A DNA stretch of 64,000 bases, from contig CBDIHP010000044.1 of assembly GCA_965279195.1 (NCBI GenBank), forward strand, positions 248,001 to 312,000. The letters run 5' to 3'. This DNA comes from CBDIHP01 sp965279195 (GTDB lineage Bacteria > Planctomycetota > Planctomycetia > Isosphaerales > Isosphaeraceae). Shown piece after piece: positions 46,201 to 54,901 of this stretch (its first letter is position 1; each line of letters starts with the position of its first letter). The notes beneath the pieces are model-generated. The model was given only the letters and a program-made list of their open reading frames with translations. It did not search any database and had not been told where the DNA came from. The translations under genes were made by a program, and so were the position numbers.

Positions 46201-48085
46201 GGCTGCCCGAGGTCGCGGAACCCGGGGACGAACCGGGCGAGATGACGCCGCCGCTCTGGAGCGCGACGTCCGGCAGGGTGCCCGAGCCGGTCAGGATCGT
46301 GGAGTTGGAGACCGTCAGTCCGCTGCTGGAACCGATGCTACCGTCGACGATCATGTCGCCGACGAGCAGCGTGGTACTTCCGTTGTAGGTGCTGTTGCCC
46401 GAGAGCCGTAGCGTGCCGGCGCCTTGCTTGGTCAGCGAGGTGCCCGCCCCCGAGATCACGGCGGAGATGTCGAGGTCGACCGCCTGCGAGCCGTCGCCCA
46501 CGGTGATGGTCGCGGTCGCCGGCAGGTCGAGATTGCCCGCGATCGTCCCCGTGGTGCTGGATGCGGCGGCTCCGACCCCGCCGGTCGTGGTGAGCGTGCC
46601 GGCGCCGGTCGCGACGTTGCCCCCCGACACGCTGAGCGTATTGATGGTGTCGCTGAACCCGTCGAGGTCGAACGTCGAGTTCGAGTCCAGGACCGTCACG
46701 GCGGCGTTGTCGGGGATCTGGTTCGAGGCGAGATAGATGAGGTTGGCGAAGCCGTTCGAGCCGTCCCCGACCTGGAGCGCGCCGCTGATCGCGTTCGACC
46801 CCGCCCCGAGGCCCATCGTCCCCAGGGCGAGCGTGGTCAGGCCGGTGTAGGTGTTGGAGGCGTTGAAGTTGATCTGTCCGAGTCCGACCTTGGTCAGCTT
46901 CCGACTGCCGCCCCCTTCGGAGATCGTGTTGTTGAAGTTGAGGACGGACCCGTTGTTCGCCCCGATGTTGACCGTGGCGCTGAAGAGGCCGACCGTGTTG
47001 GACAGCGTGTTCGTGCCGTTCAGCGACTGGATCGTCCCAAGGCCGCCGACTCCGGTGCCATTGGCCCGCGTGATGGGGTCACCGATCGTGATGCCGCCGG
47101 TGAGGGCGAACGTCGCGCCCGAGGAGATCTGGAAGATGCCGTTGGACGTCCCGCCGAGCGCCGTGCTGCTCGCGGCGATGAGGGTCCCGCCCAGGATGTC
47201 GACGAAGTTGCTGAATGTGTTGTTGCCCGAGAGGGTGACGGTGCCGGTGTTCTGGCCGTTGCCGAAGAAGATGTCGGGGGCGTTGTTTCCGGAGATGTTG
47301 CCGCTGAGTTCGAGCGAGCTGCCGCTGGCGGCGGCGACCGTGAGGTTCTGGCCGGGGAAGGTGATCGCGCCCGGCACGACGTTGTCGCCGCCGGTCCCGA
47401 CGAAGAGCGTGCCGTTGCCGCCCGAGAATGTGAACGATTCGCTCGACAGGGTGATCCCGCCATTGACCTCGAATGTGGTCACCGCGCCGATCACCGTGCC
47501 CGAGCTTGTGCTCCCCAGAGCGTCGGGGTTGGTCACCCGGGTCGTGCCCGCCCCGAGGCTCGTGGAGCCGGTGTACGTGTTCGAGCCGGCCAGCACGAGC
47601 GTCCCCGACCCGGCCTTGGTCAGGCCCGACGAGCCCGAGAGCACGCCCCCGAGCGTCAGGACCGCGCCCGAGCCGACGCTGACCGTGTTGCCCGAGAGGT
47701 CGACGTCGAGGTTCAGGTCGTCGCTGCCGCCGCCCGACATGGAGATCGAGTTGCCGATCGCGATCGCATTCCCGCCGACCGAGTAGCCCGACCCCGAGAA
47801 ACTGATGCTGTTGAAGGAGGTGCCGGCGGTGAAGTCATTGGTGTTGGTGAGCCGGGACGCGCCGGAGGGGAAGACGAGGTCGTCGCCCGCGGATGGGGTG
47901 ACGTCGAAATTGCCCGAGGTCGACCAGTTGGCGTCGATCCCGGCGCCGACCCAGGTACTGGTCGCGGGGGTGATTCGGCCTTCGAGGGTCTCGATGGCCA
48001 GCCTCTGCCGCCGACGCCCCTGGGCCTTCTTAGAAGCGCGACGCCCCGACGGGTCGCCATCGAACAGACGAAGCCAATCGCTCAT
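40250..48085 (-). CDS. Giant repeat surface protein (beta-strand repeats plus about 19 Ig-like domains)
   Basis: A 2,611-residue protein from ATG 48085. The long open frame upstream is not supported. The N-terminal 50 residues are basic and end in LAIETLEGRITPAT (planctomycete LExR-type motif). Residues about 50-770 contain autotransporter-type beta-strand repeats (SGTLVLAGSNTYTGSTSL and variants). The remaining region to the C-terminus is about 19 tandem bacterial Ig-like repeats of 95-100 residues, each with VFGQ-TLTATV, GTPTGTVTFFDGATLLGT and a final GDxNF motif. No transmembrane anchor is visible at the C-terminus (SKFRFLG). It is probably a secreted adhesin or S-layer-like stalk. Repeat-rich DNA may mis-assemble, so the repeat number is provisional. 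Confidence 0.88.
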   Translation of the reverse strand: MSDWLRLFDGDPSGRRASKKAQGRRRQRLAIETLEGRITPATSTWVGAGIDANWSTSGNFDVTPSAGDDLVFPSGASRLTNTNDFTAGTSFNSISFSGSGYSVGGNAIAIGNSISMSGGGSDDLNLDVDLSGNTVSVGSGAVLTLGGVLSGSSGLTKAGSGTLVLAGSNTYTGSTSLGAGTTRVTNPDALGSTSSGTVIGAVTTFEVNGGITLSSESFTFSGGNGTLFVGTGGDNVVPGAITFPGQNLTVAAASGSSLELSGNISGNNAPDIFFGNGQNTGTVTLSGNNTFSNFVDILGGTLIAASSTALGGTSNGIFQISSGATFALTGGITIGDPITRANGTGVGGLGTIQSLNGTNTLSNTVGLFSATVNIGANNGSVLNFNNTISEGGGSRKLTKVGLGQINFNASNTYTGLTTLALGTMGLGAGSNAISGALQVGDGSNGFANLIYLASNQIPDNAAVTVLDSNSTFDLDGFSDTINTLSVSGGNVATGAGTLTTTGGVGAAASSTTGTIAGNLDLPATATITVGDGSQAVDLDISAVISGAGTSLTKQGAGTLRLSGNSTYNGSTTLLVGDMIVDGSIGSSSGLTVSNSTILTGSGTLPDVALQSGGVISPGSSPGSATSGSLSFSSGGVFSVDITGTTPGTQYDQLNVQGTISLGGSTLSISMPNNYSPPSGASFTIIVNDGNDAVSGTFNNLAEGANLTSGSTTFRISYVGGSGNDVVLTTLGATTSTASSSANPSVFGQSITLTATVTGSLGTPTGTVTFFDGATNLGTATLDNSGQATLSTGALSVATHSITVSYSGDSSNASSTSAVLSQLVNRAGTTTSISVPVSAVFGESITLTATVAAVSPGSGTPGGTVSFFDGATLLGTGTLSNAGVATLSVSSLSVGTHPSLTAQYGQSSNFNGSTSLTTQTTINKASTSSSVTSSANPSVFGQSITLTATIAAAAPGAGTPTGTVSFFDGVTLLGTANLNNSGVATLTTSALSTAAHAINISFAGDGNFLSSSSTVLTQTVNMASTSTSVASSANPSVFGQTVTLTATVATTAPGSGTPTGTVSFFDNGNLLGTVSLDNSGVATLAVSNFNVTLHPIVVVYSGDANNNGSTSSALNQVVNKSSTSTALSSSANPSVFGQSVTLTATITATSPGSGTPSGSVQFFDGATLLGTANLNNSGVATLTTAALSRATHSLTAVYGSDNNFQGSTSSAVSQVVNKAGATTLLTSSTNPTVFGQATTFTATVTADTPGSGTPTGTVQFFDGATLLGTAALDGSAVATFSISSLSTGTHSITAAFGGDNNFINSASQPQTQTVNKADTLASLGVNPSGSTYGQPVTLTATISAFAPGAGIPTGTVEFRDGATVLGTSTLNGSGVATYTTGSVQLAAGSHSLTAVFLGDGNFNGSAALPVTQQVNKAATSASVSSSASPSVFGQSVTFTATVSAAPGVPTGSVSFFTGSTLLATATLDNSGQATFTTSALSAVSQLITVTYAGDSNYLSSLSSSQLQIVNRASTSVSVASSSNLNQSDFGELVTFTANVSAVAPGVGNPSGTITFLDGEIALGTIAINAGSASLSINSLGVGTHPITVLYNSDNSFLASTSSAILQRVNEAGTTVALATSRSQTVFGQTVTFTASVSALAPGVGIPTGTVTFLDGATQLGIGTIDSAGVATFTTSSLSTRTHTITAVYASGDANFDVSGPSNAISQAVGQAGTSITLVGAQSPTVFGQAAIFTATVSAVAPGAGIPTGSVALYDDNVVIAVAALNNGVASFSVNTFSVGTHSLQAIYSLGDVNFQPSGFSSPLAQDVNKADTSVSIVSSNASTVSGQAVTFTAIVAAVTPGAGIPTGTVTFYDGLNVLGSGMLDNAGVATFTATGLSVGNHSISALYTSGNASFNLSPPSTAINQSIAKADATVSLATSSGSVVSGQTVTLTANVSATAPGSGTPTGSVTFFQGANAIGTAPLDSNGVAVLSIANLPVGTRGLTALYSSGDANFNPGGPSSPRTVVVSKADTSIALSGSPSTVSGQSATFTATVTTLSPGAGTPTGNVTFKDGGNVIGVVPLVNGVASFSIAGLAVASHSITAAYTSGDADHNAGPASSPVTQVVGQASATVAIGNSASTVAFGQAVTITATLSAVAPGVGAPGGTVTFFDSGVPIGTGTIVNRAATLTTSGLSGGIHFLTASYSGDDAFQSGATSPVLSQGVTAAATTVVLSSDATSTTFGQSIRFTATMATTFPGSGIATGQVGFFDGPALLGTSTLANGVATLDIDSLLVGSHAIQARFLGGTDFAASSSTDTTIQVGPAQTTTTTRLVSATTVFSQTATFTATVGDNLPGATPGGTVTFFDGSTPIGTVALVGNLATLNTNKLAVGPHTIKAVYNGDGRFATSNGAAPQAFGVLRGSSIARLNGPAGTVPSGELLTYTVRIAPNSPSIVQPTGRVDWVVGGKVVATTNVVNGQASYSLRVSGAGQTTAVSANFSGDGNYLGAYSNASTLQVAKADSQTSIGAVANKNAKGKVASVTFTATILQPNSGQAVMGGTAKFLLNNKVVGKVSVINGIARLTLNSQGLANKTLTVVYEGNSDVNGSSAAYDIPSSLLQSSAAAIVRSKFRFLG

Positions 48086-48495
48086 GATGCACACCCCTGG
48101 AAAGCGGCGGGCGCCGCGCGCACGCCGATCGGCGACGGGCAGGGGCCTCCCCCCGACCGTCTCGCCCGCGCACCCGACGATCCCGCCTCGACCGAAACCC
48201 AACGCCCCCGAGCGATCCCGCAGAACGGGGGCGGAACTGTTCCTCGGATCCGCAATCCCGCCCATGCGCCCGGCGATCCCGCACGGACGGCGCATCTGGA
48301 CGGCCTTCTGTCCAGACCCTAGGACACGTTCCGGTCGCTGGCAAATCGTCCCAAGGCTTTCTCCGGCCGACGTTTCCGGTCGAGCACCGTTCGGGGCGAA
48401 GGCGAACCGGGGTGCACCGAGGCGTGCCGGGACGGCGTGACCACGCCTCCCGGACCGGTTTGCCGGCCGATTGTCATTCCCGGTCGCAGGGGGGA
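48086..48495. other. Divergent spacer upstream of the giant gene and rpsO
   Basis: No gene or clear promoter for the giant gene is visible; the open frames here are GC-bias artefacts. Several short GC-rich hairpins are possible but none is distinctive. Confidence 0.4.
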
Positions 48496-48524
48496 TTGAA
48501 TTCGGGAGGAGTTTTGCCTATAGT
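48496..48524 (+). promoter_or_regulatory. Promoter of rpsO
   Basis: TTGAAT (48496-48501) and TATAGT (48519-48524) lie exactly 17 bases apart. The start point should be near 48531, giving a leader of about 65 bases. Confidence 0.7.
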
Positions 48525-48560
48525 GGGCATCTTCGAGTGTTATTTGAGTATCACAAAGAC

Positions 48561-48577
48561 GGCCCCGTTCCGGGGCC
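48561..48577 (+). promoter_or_regulatory. Leader hairpin before rpsO
   Basis: GGCCCCG-TTC-CGGGGCC (7-bp stem) lies 19 bases upstream of the rpsO start. In other bacteria S15 represses its own mRNA by binding a leader structure near the start codon; a similar role here is inference. Confidence 0.35.
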
Positions 48578-48596
48578 GGTGGCAGTGGGGCGAGCG

Positions 48597-48866
48597 ATGG
48601 CGATCACGAAGGAGAAGAAGTCGGAAATCATTGGGTCGTTCGGTCGGGCCGATAAGGACACCGGCTCCCCCGAAGTTCAAATCGCCTTGCTGACGGCCCG
48701 GATCACCGATCTGACCGATCACTTCAAGACCCACGCCAAGGACCACGCCAGCCGCCGCGGGCTGCTGATGATGGTCTCGAAGCGGTCGAGCCTGCTCAAG
48801 TACCTCCGGCTCCACGACCGCAAGAGCTACCTTGAAGTCATCGGGAAGCTGGGCATCCGCAAGTAA
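48597..48866 (+). CDS. rpsO: 30S ribosomal protein S15
   Basis: An 89-residue protein of standard length, binding 16S rRNA. The family core is intact: GSPEVQIALLTARITDLTDH, HAKDHASRRGLLMMVSKR and LLKYLRLHDRKSY. ATG 48597 is the start by homology; only a weak GGGG precedes it. It is followed after 400 bases by pnp, a gene order conserved across bacteria. Confidence 0.98.
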   Translation: MAITKEKKSEIIGSFGRADKDTGSPEVQIALLTARITDLTDHFKTHAKDHASRRGLLMMVSKRSSLLKYLRLHDRKSYLEVIGKLGIRK

Positions 48867-49266
48867 TCGTCCGACCCCAACCGCGCGGGGCCGGCCTGTC
48901 GCCGGCCCATCACGCCGGTCGGTCGTGCTCCCCGCCAGTCCGTCCCGATCCGATCCCGGATGGGCGTTCGCGGGGCGATTTGTCCCGGCTCCAGCCAGGG
49001 GATTTCGGAAGTACGCAGCCCGGATCGGTCGGTCGCCAGTCGGGCCAGTTTTGGAAAATTGGACCTGTCCCGGTCCAGAGCATCGGCTCTCGGCCCGGGT
49101 GACCGCCCGAAGTCCCGTCGAACCGGCCAGGGGATCCCCGCGCCGCCGACGGTGTCCCTCCCATCCCGGACCCGTCTCCTCCAGTCCCGTCCCGACTCCA
49201 ACCCCCTTCGCGAAACGCCTTTCTCACTCGCGCCGCGCCCAAGAAACGGCCGAGGTAGGATCTGGA
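48867..49266. other. rpsO-pnp spacer with hairpin
   Basis: Contains GGGCCGGC-CTGTC-GCCGGCCC at 48888-48908 (8-bp stem, no T-run), 22 bases after rpsO. The remaining 350 bases have no recognisable gene. In other bacteria this spacer holds RNase-processed structures that autoregulate pnp; that role here is inference. Confidence 0.45.
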
Positions 49267-51519
49267 ATGAGCAGCACGTCATCCGCACCCCGGAGACCTG
49301 TCACCGTCGAACGCACGATCGGTGGCAAGACCATCTCGATTGAAACCGGGCGCCTGGCCAAGCAGGCCAGCGGCGCCGTCGTGGTCCGCCTCGGCGACAC
49401 CATGAGCCTCGTCGCCACCGTCGCGGCCCCCGGCCGCGAGGGCCTCGACTTCTTCCCGCTGACCGTCGACTACCGCGAGAAGGTCTACGCCGCGGGCAAG
49501 TTCCCCGGCGGCTTCATCAAGCGCGAGGGCCGGCCGACCACCAAGGAAATCCTCACCTCCCGGCTCATCGACCGCCCCATCCGGCCGCTCTTCCCCGACT
49601 CGTACCGCGAAGAGATCCAGATCCAGGCCGGCCCGATCTCCGCCGACCGCGTCAACGACCCCGACGTCCTCGCGATGATCGGCGCGTCGGCCACGCTGCT
49701 CCTGGCCCAGGTCCCGTTCCTCGGGCCCATCGGCTCGATCCGCCTCGCCCGCGTCGACGGCGCCCTGATCCCGTTCCCCACCGTGGACGAGATGAAGGCC
49801 AGCGACCTCGACCTCATCGTCGCCTCCACCGACAAGACCATCGTGATGATCGAAGGGTTCGGCCAGGAACTGCCCGAGCCCGAGATGTACGACGCGATCA
49901 TGGAGGCCCACCGCCTCAACCAGGAAGTCATCGCCCTCCAGCATGAGCTCCTGGCCAAGCTCGGCCTGCCCCCGTACCAGAAGATCGAGATCCCCGCCGA
50001 TCCCCTCCGCGAGCTCATCTACGAGCGTTACGGCCGCGAACTCCGCGACCGCAAGGGGACCGTCGGCAAGCTCGAACGCAAGGCCGCCGTCAAGGAGCTG
50101 GGCGACCGGATCCTCGGCGACCTCGTCCCCGCCGATGGCTCCGGCCAGCACACCGCCGGCCAGGTCAAGGGCGCCTATCACGGCGTCGAGGAGCGGGTCG
50201 TCCGCGAGATGATCCTCGACGGCTACCGCCCCGACGGCCGCGGACCCCGCGACCTCCGCGCGATCTCCTGCGAGGTCGGGCTCCTGCCCCGCGCCCACGG
50301 CTCCGCCGTCTTCCAGCGCGGCGAGACCCAGGCCCTGGTCACCACGGTACTCGGGACCACCGCCGACGAGCAGCGCGTCGACGGCATCATGGACGAGTAC
50401 ACCAAGAAGTTCATGCTCGACTACAACATGCCGTCCTTCGCGGTCGGCGAGGTCCGCCCCATCCGCGGTCCCGGCCGCCGCGAGATCGGCCACGGTGCCC
50501 TGGCCGAGCGGTCGGTCGCCCCGGTCCTGCCCGAGTCGAACCAGTTCCCCTACACCATCCGCGTGATCTCCGACATCCTGGAGTCCAACGGCTCCAGCTC
50601 GATGGCCTCGGTCTGCGGCGCCACGCTCAGCCTCATGGACGCCGGCGTGCCGATCTCCGACCCCGTCGGCGGCATCTCGATCGGCCTCGTGGCGGATGAC
50701 CGCTCCGGCCGCCACCTCCTCCTCACCGACATCATCGGCGACGAGGACCACTTCGGCGACATGGACTTCAAGGTCGCCGGCACCCAGCGCGGGGTGACGG
50801 GCATCCAGCTCGACCTCAAGAACCAGGGCATCACCGCCCAGATCGTCCGCGAGACCCTCGACCAGGCCCGCGAGGCCCGGCTCGAAATCCTCCGGACCAT
50901 GCTCCGGGCGATCAAGCGGCCGCGCGAGGAGATCTCCTCGAACGCCCCGCGCCTGATCCAGATCCAGATCAACCCCGACAAGATCGGGCTGGTCATCGGG
51001 CCCGGCGGCAAGACGATCCGCCGCCTCCAGGAGGAGAGCGGTGCCAAGATCGACATTGACGACAGCGGCGTCGTCACCCTGTCCAGCTCCGACGCCTCGG
51101 GCGCCGAAGCGGCCCGGGACAAGATCCAGGCCATGACCGAGGGCGTCCAGATCGGCCGGATCTACGAAGGCCGGGTCACCTCGATCAAGGACTTCGGCGC
51201 CTTCGTCGAGATCCTCCCGGGCAAGGACGGCCTCGTCCACATCAGTGAGCTGTCCGACGGCTACGTCGGCTCGGTGACGGACATCTGCCGCGTCGGCGAC
51301 TTCATGGCCGTCAAGGCGATCTCGGTGGACGACCAGGACCGCGTCAAGCTGTCCCGCAAGGCCGCCCTCGCCGAGCGCGGCGAGGTCGATCCCAAGCTCG
51401 CGACCCTGCCCCCGCGTCCCCCGGGCGGCGGCGACCGTCCCCCGATGGGATCCGGCGGCCCGCCCCGCCGCGGACCCGGCGGCGATCGCGGCGGGCGTCC
51501 CCCGCGCGACCGCGACTGA
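49267..51519 (+). CDS. pnp: Polyribonucleotide nucleotidyltransferase (PNPase)
   Basis: A 750-residue protein that degrades RNA 3' to 5' by phosphorolysis. It has two RNase PH domains (VVRLGDTMSLVATVAAPG, FPGGFIKREGRPT; and QRGETQALVTTVLGT, DMDFKVAGTQRGVTG), a KH domain (IGLVIGPGGKTIRRLQEESG) and an S1 domain (GRVTSIKDFGAFVEILPGKD, GLVHISEL). The C-terminus is an Arg/Gly/Pro-rich tail (GGPPRRGPGGDRGGRPPRD) that may bind RNA. ATG 49267 follows GAGGTAGGA; the longer open frame upstream has no support. Confidence 0.97.
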   Translation: MSSTSSAPRRPVTVERTIGGKTISIETGRLAKQASGAVVVRLGDTMSLVATVAAPGREGLDFFPLTVDYREKVYAAGKFPGGFIKREGRPTTKEILTSRLIDRPIRPLFPDSYREEIQIQAGPISADRVNDPDVLAMIGASATLLLAQVPFLGPIGSIRLARVDGALIPFPTVDEMKASDLDLIVASTDKTIVMIEGFGQELPEPEMYDAIMEAHRLNQEVIALQHELLAKLGLPPYQKIEIPADPLRELIYERYGRELRDRKGTVGKLERKAAVKELGDRILGDLVPADGSGQHTAGQVKGAYHGVEERVVREMILDGYRPDGRGPRDLRAISCEVGLLPRAHGSAVFQRGETQALVTTVLGTTADEQRVDGIMDEYTKKFMLDYNMPSFAVGEVRPIRGPGRREIGHGALAERSVAPVLPESNQFPYTIRVISDILESNGSSSMASVCGATLSLMDAGVPISDPVGGISIGLVADDRSGRHLLLTDIIGDEDHFGDMDFKVAGTQRGVTGIQLDLKNQGITAQIVRETLDQAREARLEILRTMLRAIKRPREEISSNAPRLIQIQINPDKIGLVIGPGGKTIRRLQEESGAKIDIDDSGVVTLSSSDASGAEAARDKIQAMTEGVQIGRIYEGRVTSIKDFGAFVEILPGKDGLVHISELSDGYVGSVTDICRVGDFMAVKAISVDDQDRVKLSRKAALAERGEVDPKLATLPPRPPGGGDRPPMGSGGPPRRGPGGDRGGRPPRDRD

Positions 51520-51659
51520 TCGAGCACGGGCGATGGCCCCTCCCGGCCGTCGCACACCCTGGATATCCGCTCTCGGGCCGTCGCCCGTCCCTCCCGGACG
51601 CGCGACGGCCTGGCCGGTTCGGGACCAGATGACCCCGATCCCCTTCGGGACCCGATCGC

Positions 51660-52493
51660 ATGGCTGACGTCTCGACCGAGACCGCCCTCCGAGCCAATCC
51701 GCAGGCCCCCCCCTCGCAGGCGGCCTTCGACGAGGGCGTCGAGTCCAATCGGCGTCTCCGCGCCCAGTACGCCGAGATCGCCCAGCTCGCCGGCGGGCTC
51801 GCCCACGAGATCCGCAACCCGCTCTCGACGATGAGCCTGAACCTCGACCTCCTGGCCGAGGACTTCCGCGACGCCGAGTCCCCCAGGGAGCGTCGCGCGA
51901 TCCAGAAGATCGACCGCATCCGGCGCGAGGCCAACCGGCTCGAAGGCATCCTCGACGCCTTCCTCCGTTTCGCCAGGCTCCAGGATCTCCAGGTCGTCCC
52001 CTGCGACCTCAACGCCCTGGTCGACGACCTCCGCGACTTCTGCGAGCCCCAGGCCCAGGCGCACAACGTCGTCTTCCGGAGCCAGTACGCCGAGGATCTC
52101 CCGAAGGTCCCCCTCGATGCGAACCTGTTCAAGCAGGCGCTCCTGAATCTGATCATCAACGCCCAGAACGCCATGCCCGACGGCGGCGACCTGATCCTCC
52201 GCACCCGCCATGAGGACCTCGGCGCGGTGCTGGAGATCACCGACACCGGCAAGGGCATGCCCCCCGACATCCAGGCCCGGATCTTCGACGCGTTCTACTC
52301 CACCCGCCCGGGGGGCAGCGGCCTGGGACTGCCCACCACCCGCAAGATCGTCGAGGCCCACGGCGGCACCATCGCCGTCCAGAGCGAGCCCGGCAAGGGC
52401 TCCTGCTTCACGATCCGGCTGCCGCTGGCCGACGTCGTCCTCCCCCTCGGCGACGAGCCCAGCCCGGCCCCGAACCACGACCAGCAGGGTTGA
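51660..52493 (+). CDS. Sensor histidine kinase, NtrB-like, soluble
   Basis: A 277-residue protein with no membrane segments. After a short coiled coil comes the phosphoacceptor helix GGLAHEIRNPLS (His 49), then the N box NLIINAQNAM, G1 DTGKGM and G2 GGSGLGLPTTRKIVEAHGG of the HATPase domain. No sensor domain is visible, so the input may come from a partner. The gene is followed 9 bases later by an NtrC-type regulator, its likely substrate. Confidence 0.93.
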   Translation: MADVSTETALRANPQAPPSQAAFDEGVESNRRLRAQYAEIAQLAGGLAHEIRNPLSTMSLNLDLLAEDFRDAESPRERRAIQKIDRIRREANRLEGILDAFLRFARLQDLQVVPCDLNALVDDLRDFCEPQAQAHNVVFRSQYAEDLPKVPLDANLFKQALLNLIINAQNAMPDGGDLILRTRHEDLGAVLEITDTGKGMPPDIQARIFDAFYSTRPGGSGLGLPTTRKIVEAHGGTIAVQSEPGKGSCFTIRLPLADVVLPLGDEPSPAPNHDQQG

Positions 52494-52501
52494 CCGCCGC
52501 C

Positions 52502-53874
<1,373 letters not shown>

Positions 53875-53878
<4 letters not shown>

Positions 53879-53999
53879 GGTGTGGTGGCGGCGTCCTCGC
53901 GGCCTCCGCACCGACGCATGGACCGGATATGCTGGCACCGGCCTCATCCGGGCGTGAATCCGGCGCGGAGGCCGCGAGGACGCGGCCACCACACCCTGC
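53875..53999. repeat. GTAGGGTG palindromic element, 125 bp
   Basis: Arms of 35 bases (53875-53909 and 53965-53999) pair at 33 of 35 positions. The outer end GTAGGGTGTGGTGG matches the elements at 16751 and 25953; the inner stem differs. The TAG within the left end is the stop codon of the NtrC-type gene. Confidence 0.9.
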
Positions 54000-54093
54000 G
54001 GGGCTGTTCCGCCGGACAGTGAATCTGTCGCGATTGACCGTGTTCATCCCAACGCGAGATCTCCCTGGGTTTCCAACCTGACGGGCGACACCC

Positions 54094-54423
54094 ATGCAAA
54101 GGGTCGCGTGGATTCAGATATCCAGAACGAATGTCGTTATTGGTTGGTCATGCTTTCTCTTGATTATGCATTGGATCGGCCTGGCTCGCCATCCGGTGAC
54201 GGACTCTCTCCAACTGGTCGCATTCCCCATAGCCTTCGCGATCGTCTTCATGGTCTGCATCAAGTGGACGATCCAGTCGGTTCGCCGTCGCTGCCCGAAT
54301 TGCCGCAGGTTCGGCTATTCTTTGGAGACGAAAGACATCATATTTTTTCCAAATGACAATTGCAAATATCTTTGCGAATATTGTCAGTACGTCGGCACCC
54401 GGCCGCCGCCCGACTGCTCCTGA
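54094..54423 (+). CDS. Small membrane protein with zinc ribbon
   Basis: A 109-residue protein with two membrane helices (VVIGWSCFLLIMHWIGLA, LVAFPIAFAIVFMVCIKW), then a soluble CPNC...CEYC zinc-ribbon (Cys pairs about 24 residues apart). The DNA is less GC-rich than the neighbours and uses rarer codons. It lies between two palindromic elements, as does the AT-rich gene at 16222. Function unknown; recent acquisition is possible. Confidence 0.6.
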   Translation: MQRVAWIQISRTNVVIGWSCFLLIMHWIGLARHPVTDSLQLVAFPIAFAIVFMVCIKWTIQSVRRRCPNCRRFGYSLETKDIIFFPNDNCKYLCEYCQYVGTRPPPDCS

Positions 54424-54457
54424 ACGACCGGATCGGCGCGGGGCGAGACGCGGACCG

Positions 54458-54596
54458 GGAGTGCGTCCGCTCGCGGACGCACTCGCCCGGCGGGAGCCTG
54501 CTCCCGAGGTGAGGCGTCTGGCCGAAGGCGAGCGCTCCGATCCCGGGCGAGAAGCGAACTTCGCGAGAACAGAGCGTCCTCAAGCGGACGCACTCC
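54458..54596. repeat. Multi-hairpin palindromic element (GGAGTGCGTCCGC type)
   Basis: Outer 13-base arms GGAGTGCGTCCGC (54458-54470) and their complement (54584-54596). Inside are GAGTGCGTCCGC-TC-GCGGACGCACTC (54459-54484) and CGGGAG-CCTG-CTCCCG (54491-54506). It separates the zinc-ribbon gene from the convergent Rieske gene. Confidence 0.85.
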
Positions 54597-54604
54597 ACGG
54601 GGCG

Positions 54605-54901
54605 TCAGGCTTCGACGTAAACCTCCCCGTCGCGCACTTCCGTCCGGAACGGATGCAGTGAGAACCCACTCACGGACGTGCAGCGTCCGGATTTGAGGTC
54701 GAACCGCCAGTGGTGCAGGGGGCAGACGGCCTCGCCGTCCTCGATCCAGCCCTTGCCCATCGGGCCGTTGGCGTGGGGGCAGCGTTCGAGCAGGGCCTTC
54801 ACGTCGTCCCCCTGGCGGAACAGGGCGATCCAGAGTCCGTCGATCTCGACGGCCTTCGCCATGCCGTCCTCGATCTCATCCAGGCGGCAGACCCGTTGCA
54901 T
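54605..54901 (-). CDS. Rieske [2Fe-2S] domain protein
   Basis: A 98-residue ferredoxin-like single domain protein with CPHANGP (C-x-H) and CPLHHW (C-x-x-H), the four ligands of the Rieske cluster, in the NirD/BphF-type arrangement. It probably acts as an electron carrier or small subunit; no oxygenase or reductase is adjacent. ATG 54901 starts inside the last codons of the TPR gene (26-base overlap), suggesting coupling. A TTG three codons upstream is an alternative. Confidence 0.88.
   Translation of the reverse strand: MQRVCRLDEIEDGMAKAVEIDGLWIALFRQGDDVKALLERCPHANGPMGKGWIEDGEAVCPLHHWRFDLKSGRCTSVSGFSLHPFRTEVRDGEVYVEA

Noticed and set aside
48086..48295. N-terminal extension of the giant Ig-like protein
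   Set aside because: The extra 70 residues are Arg/Gly/Pro-rich with no motif, and the LExR leader is properly placed from ATG 48085.
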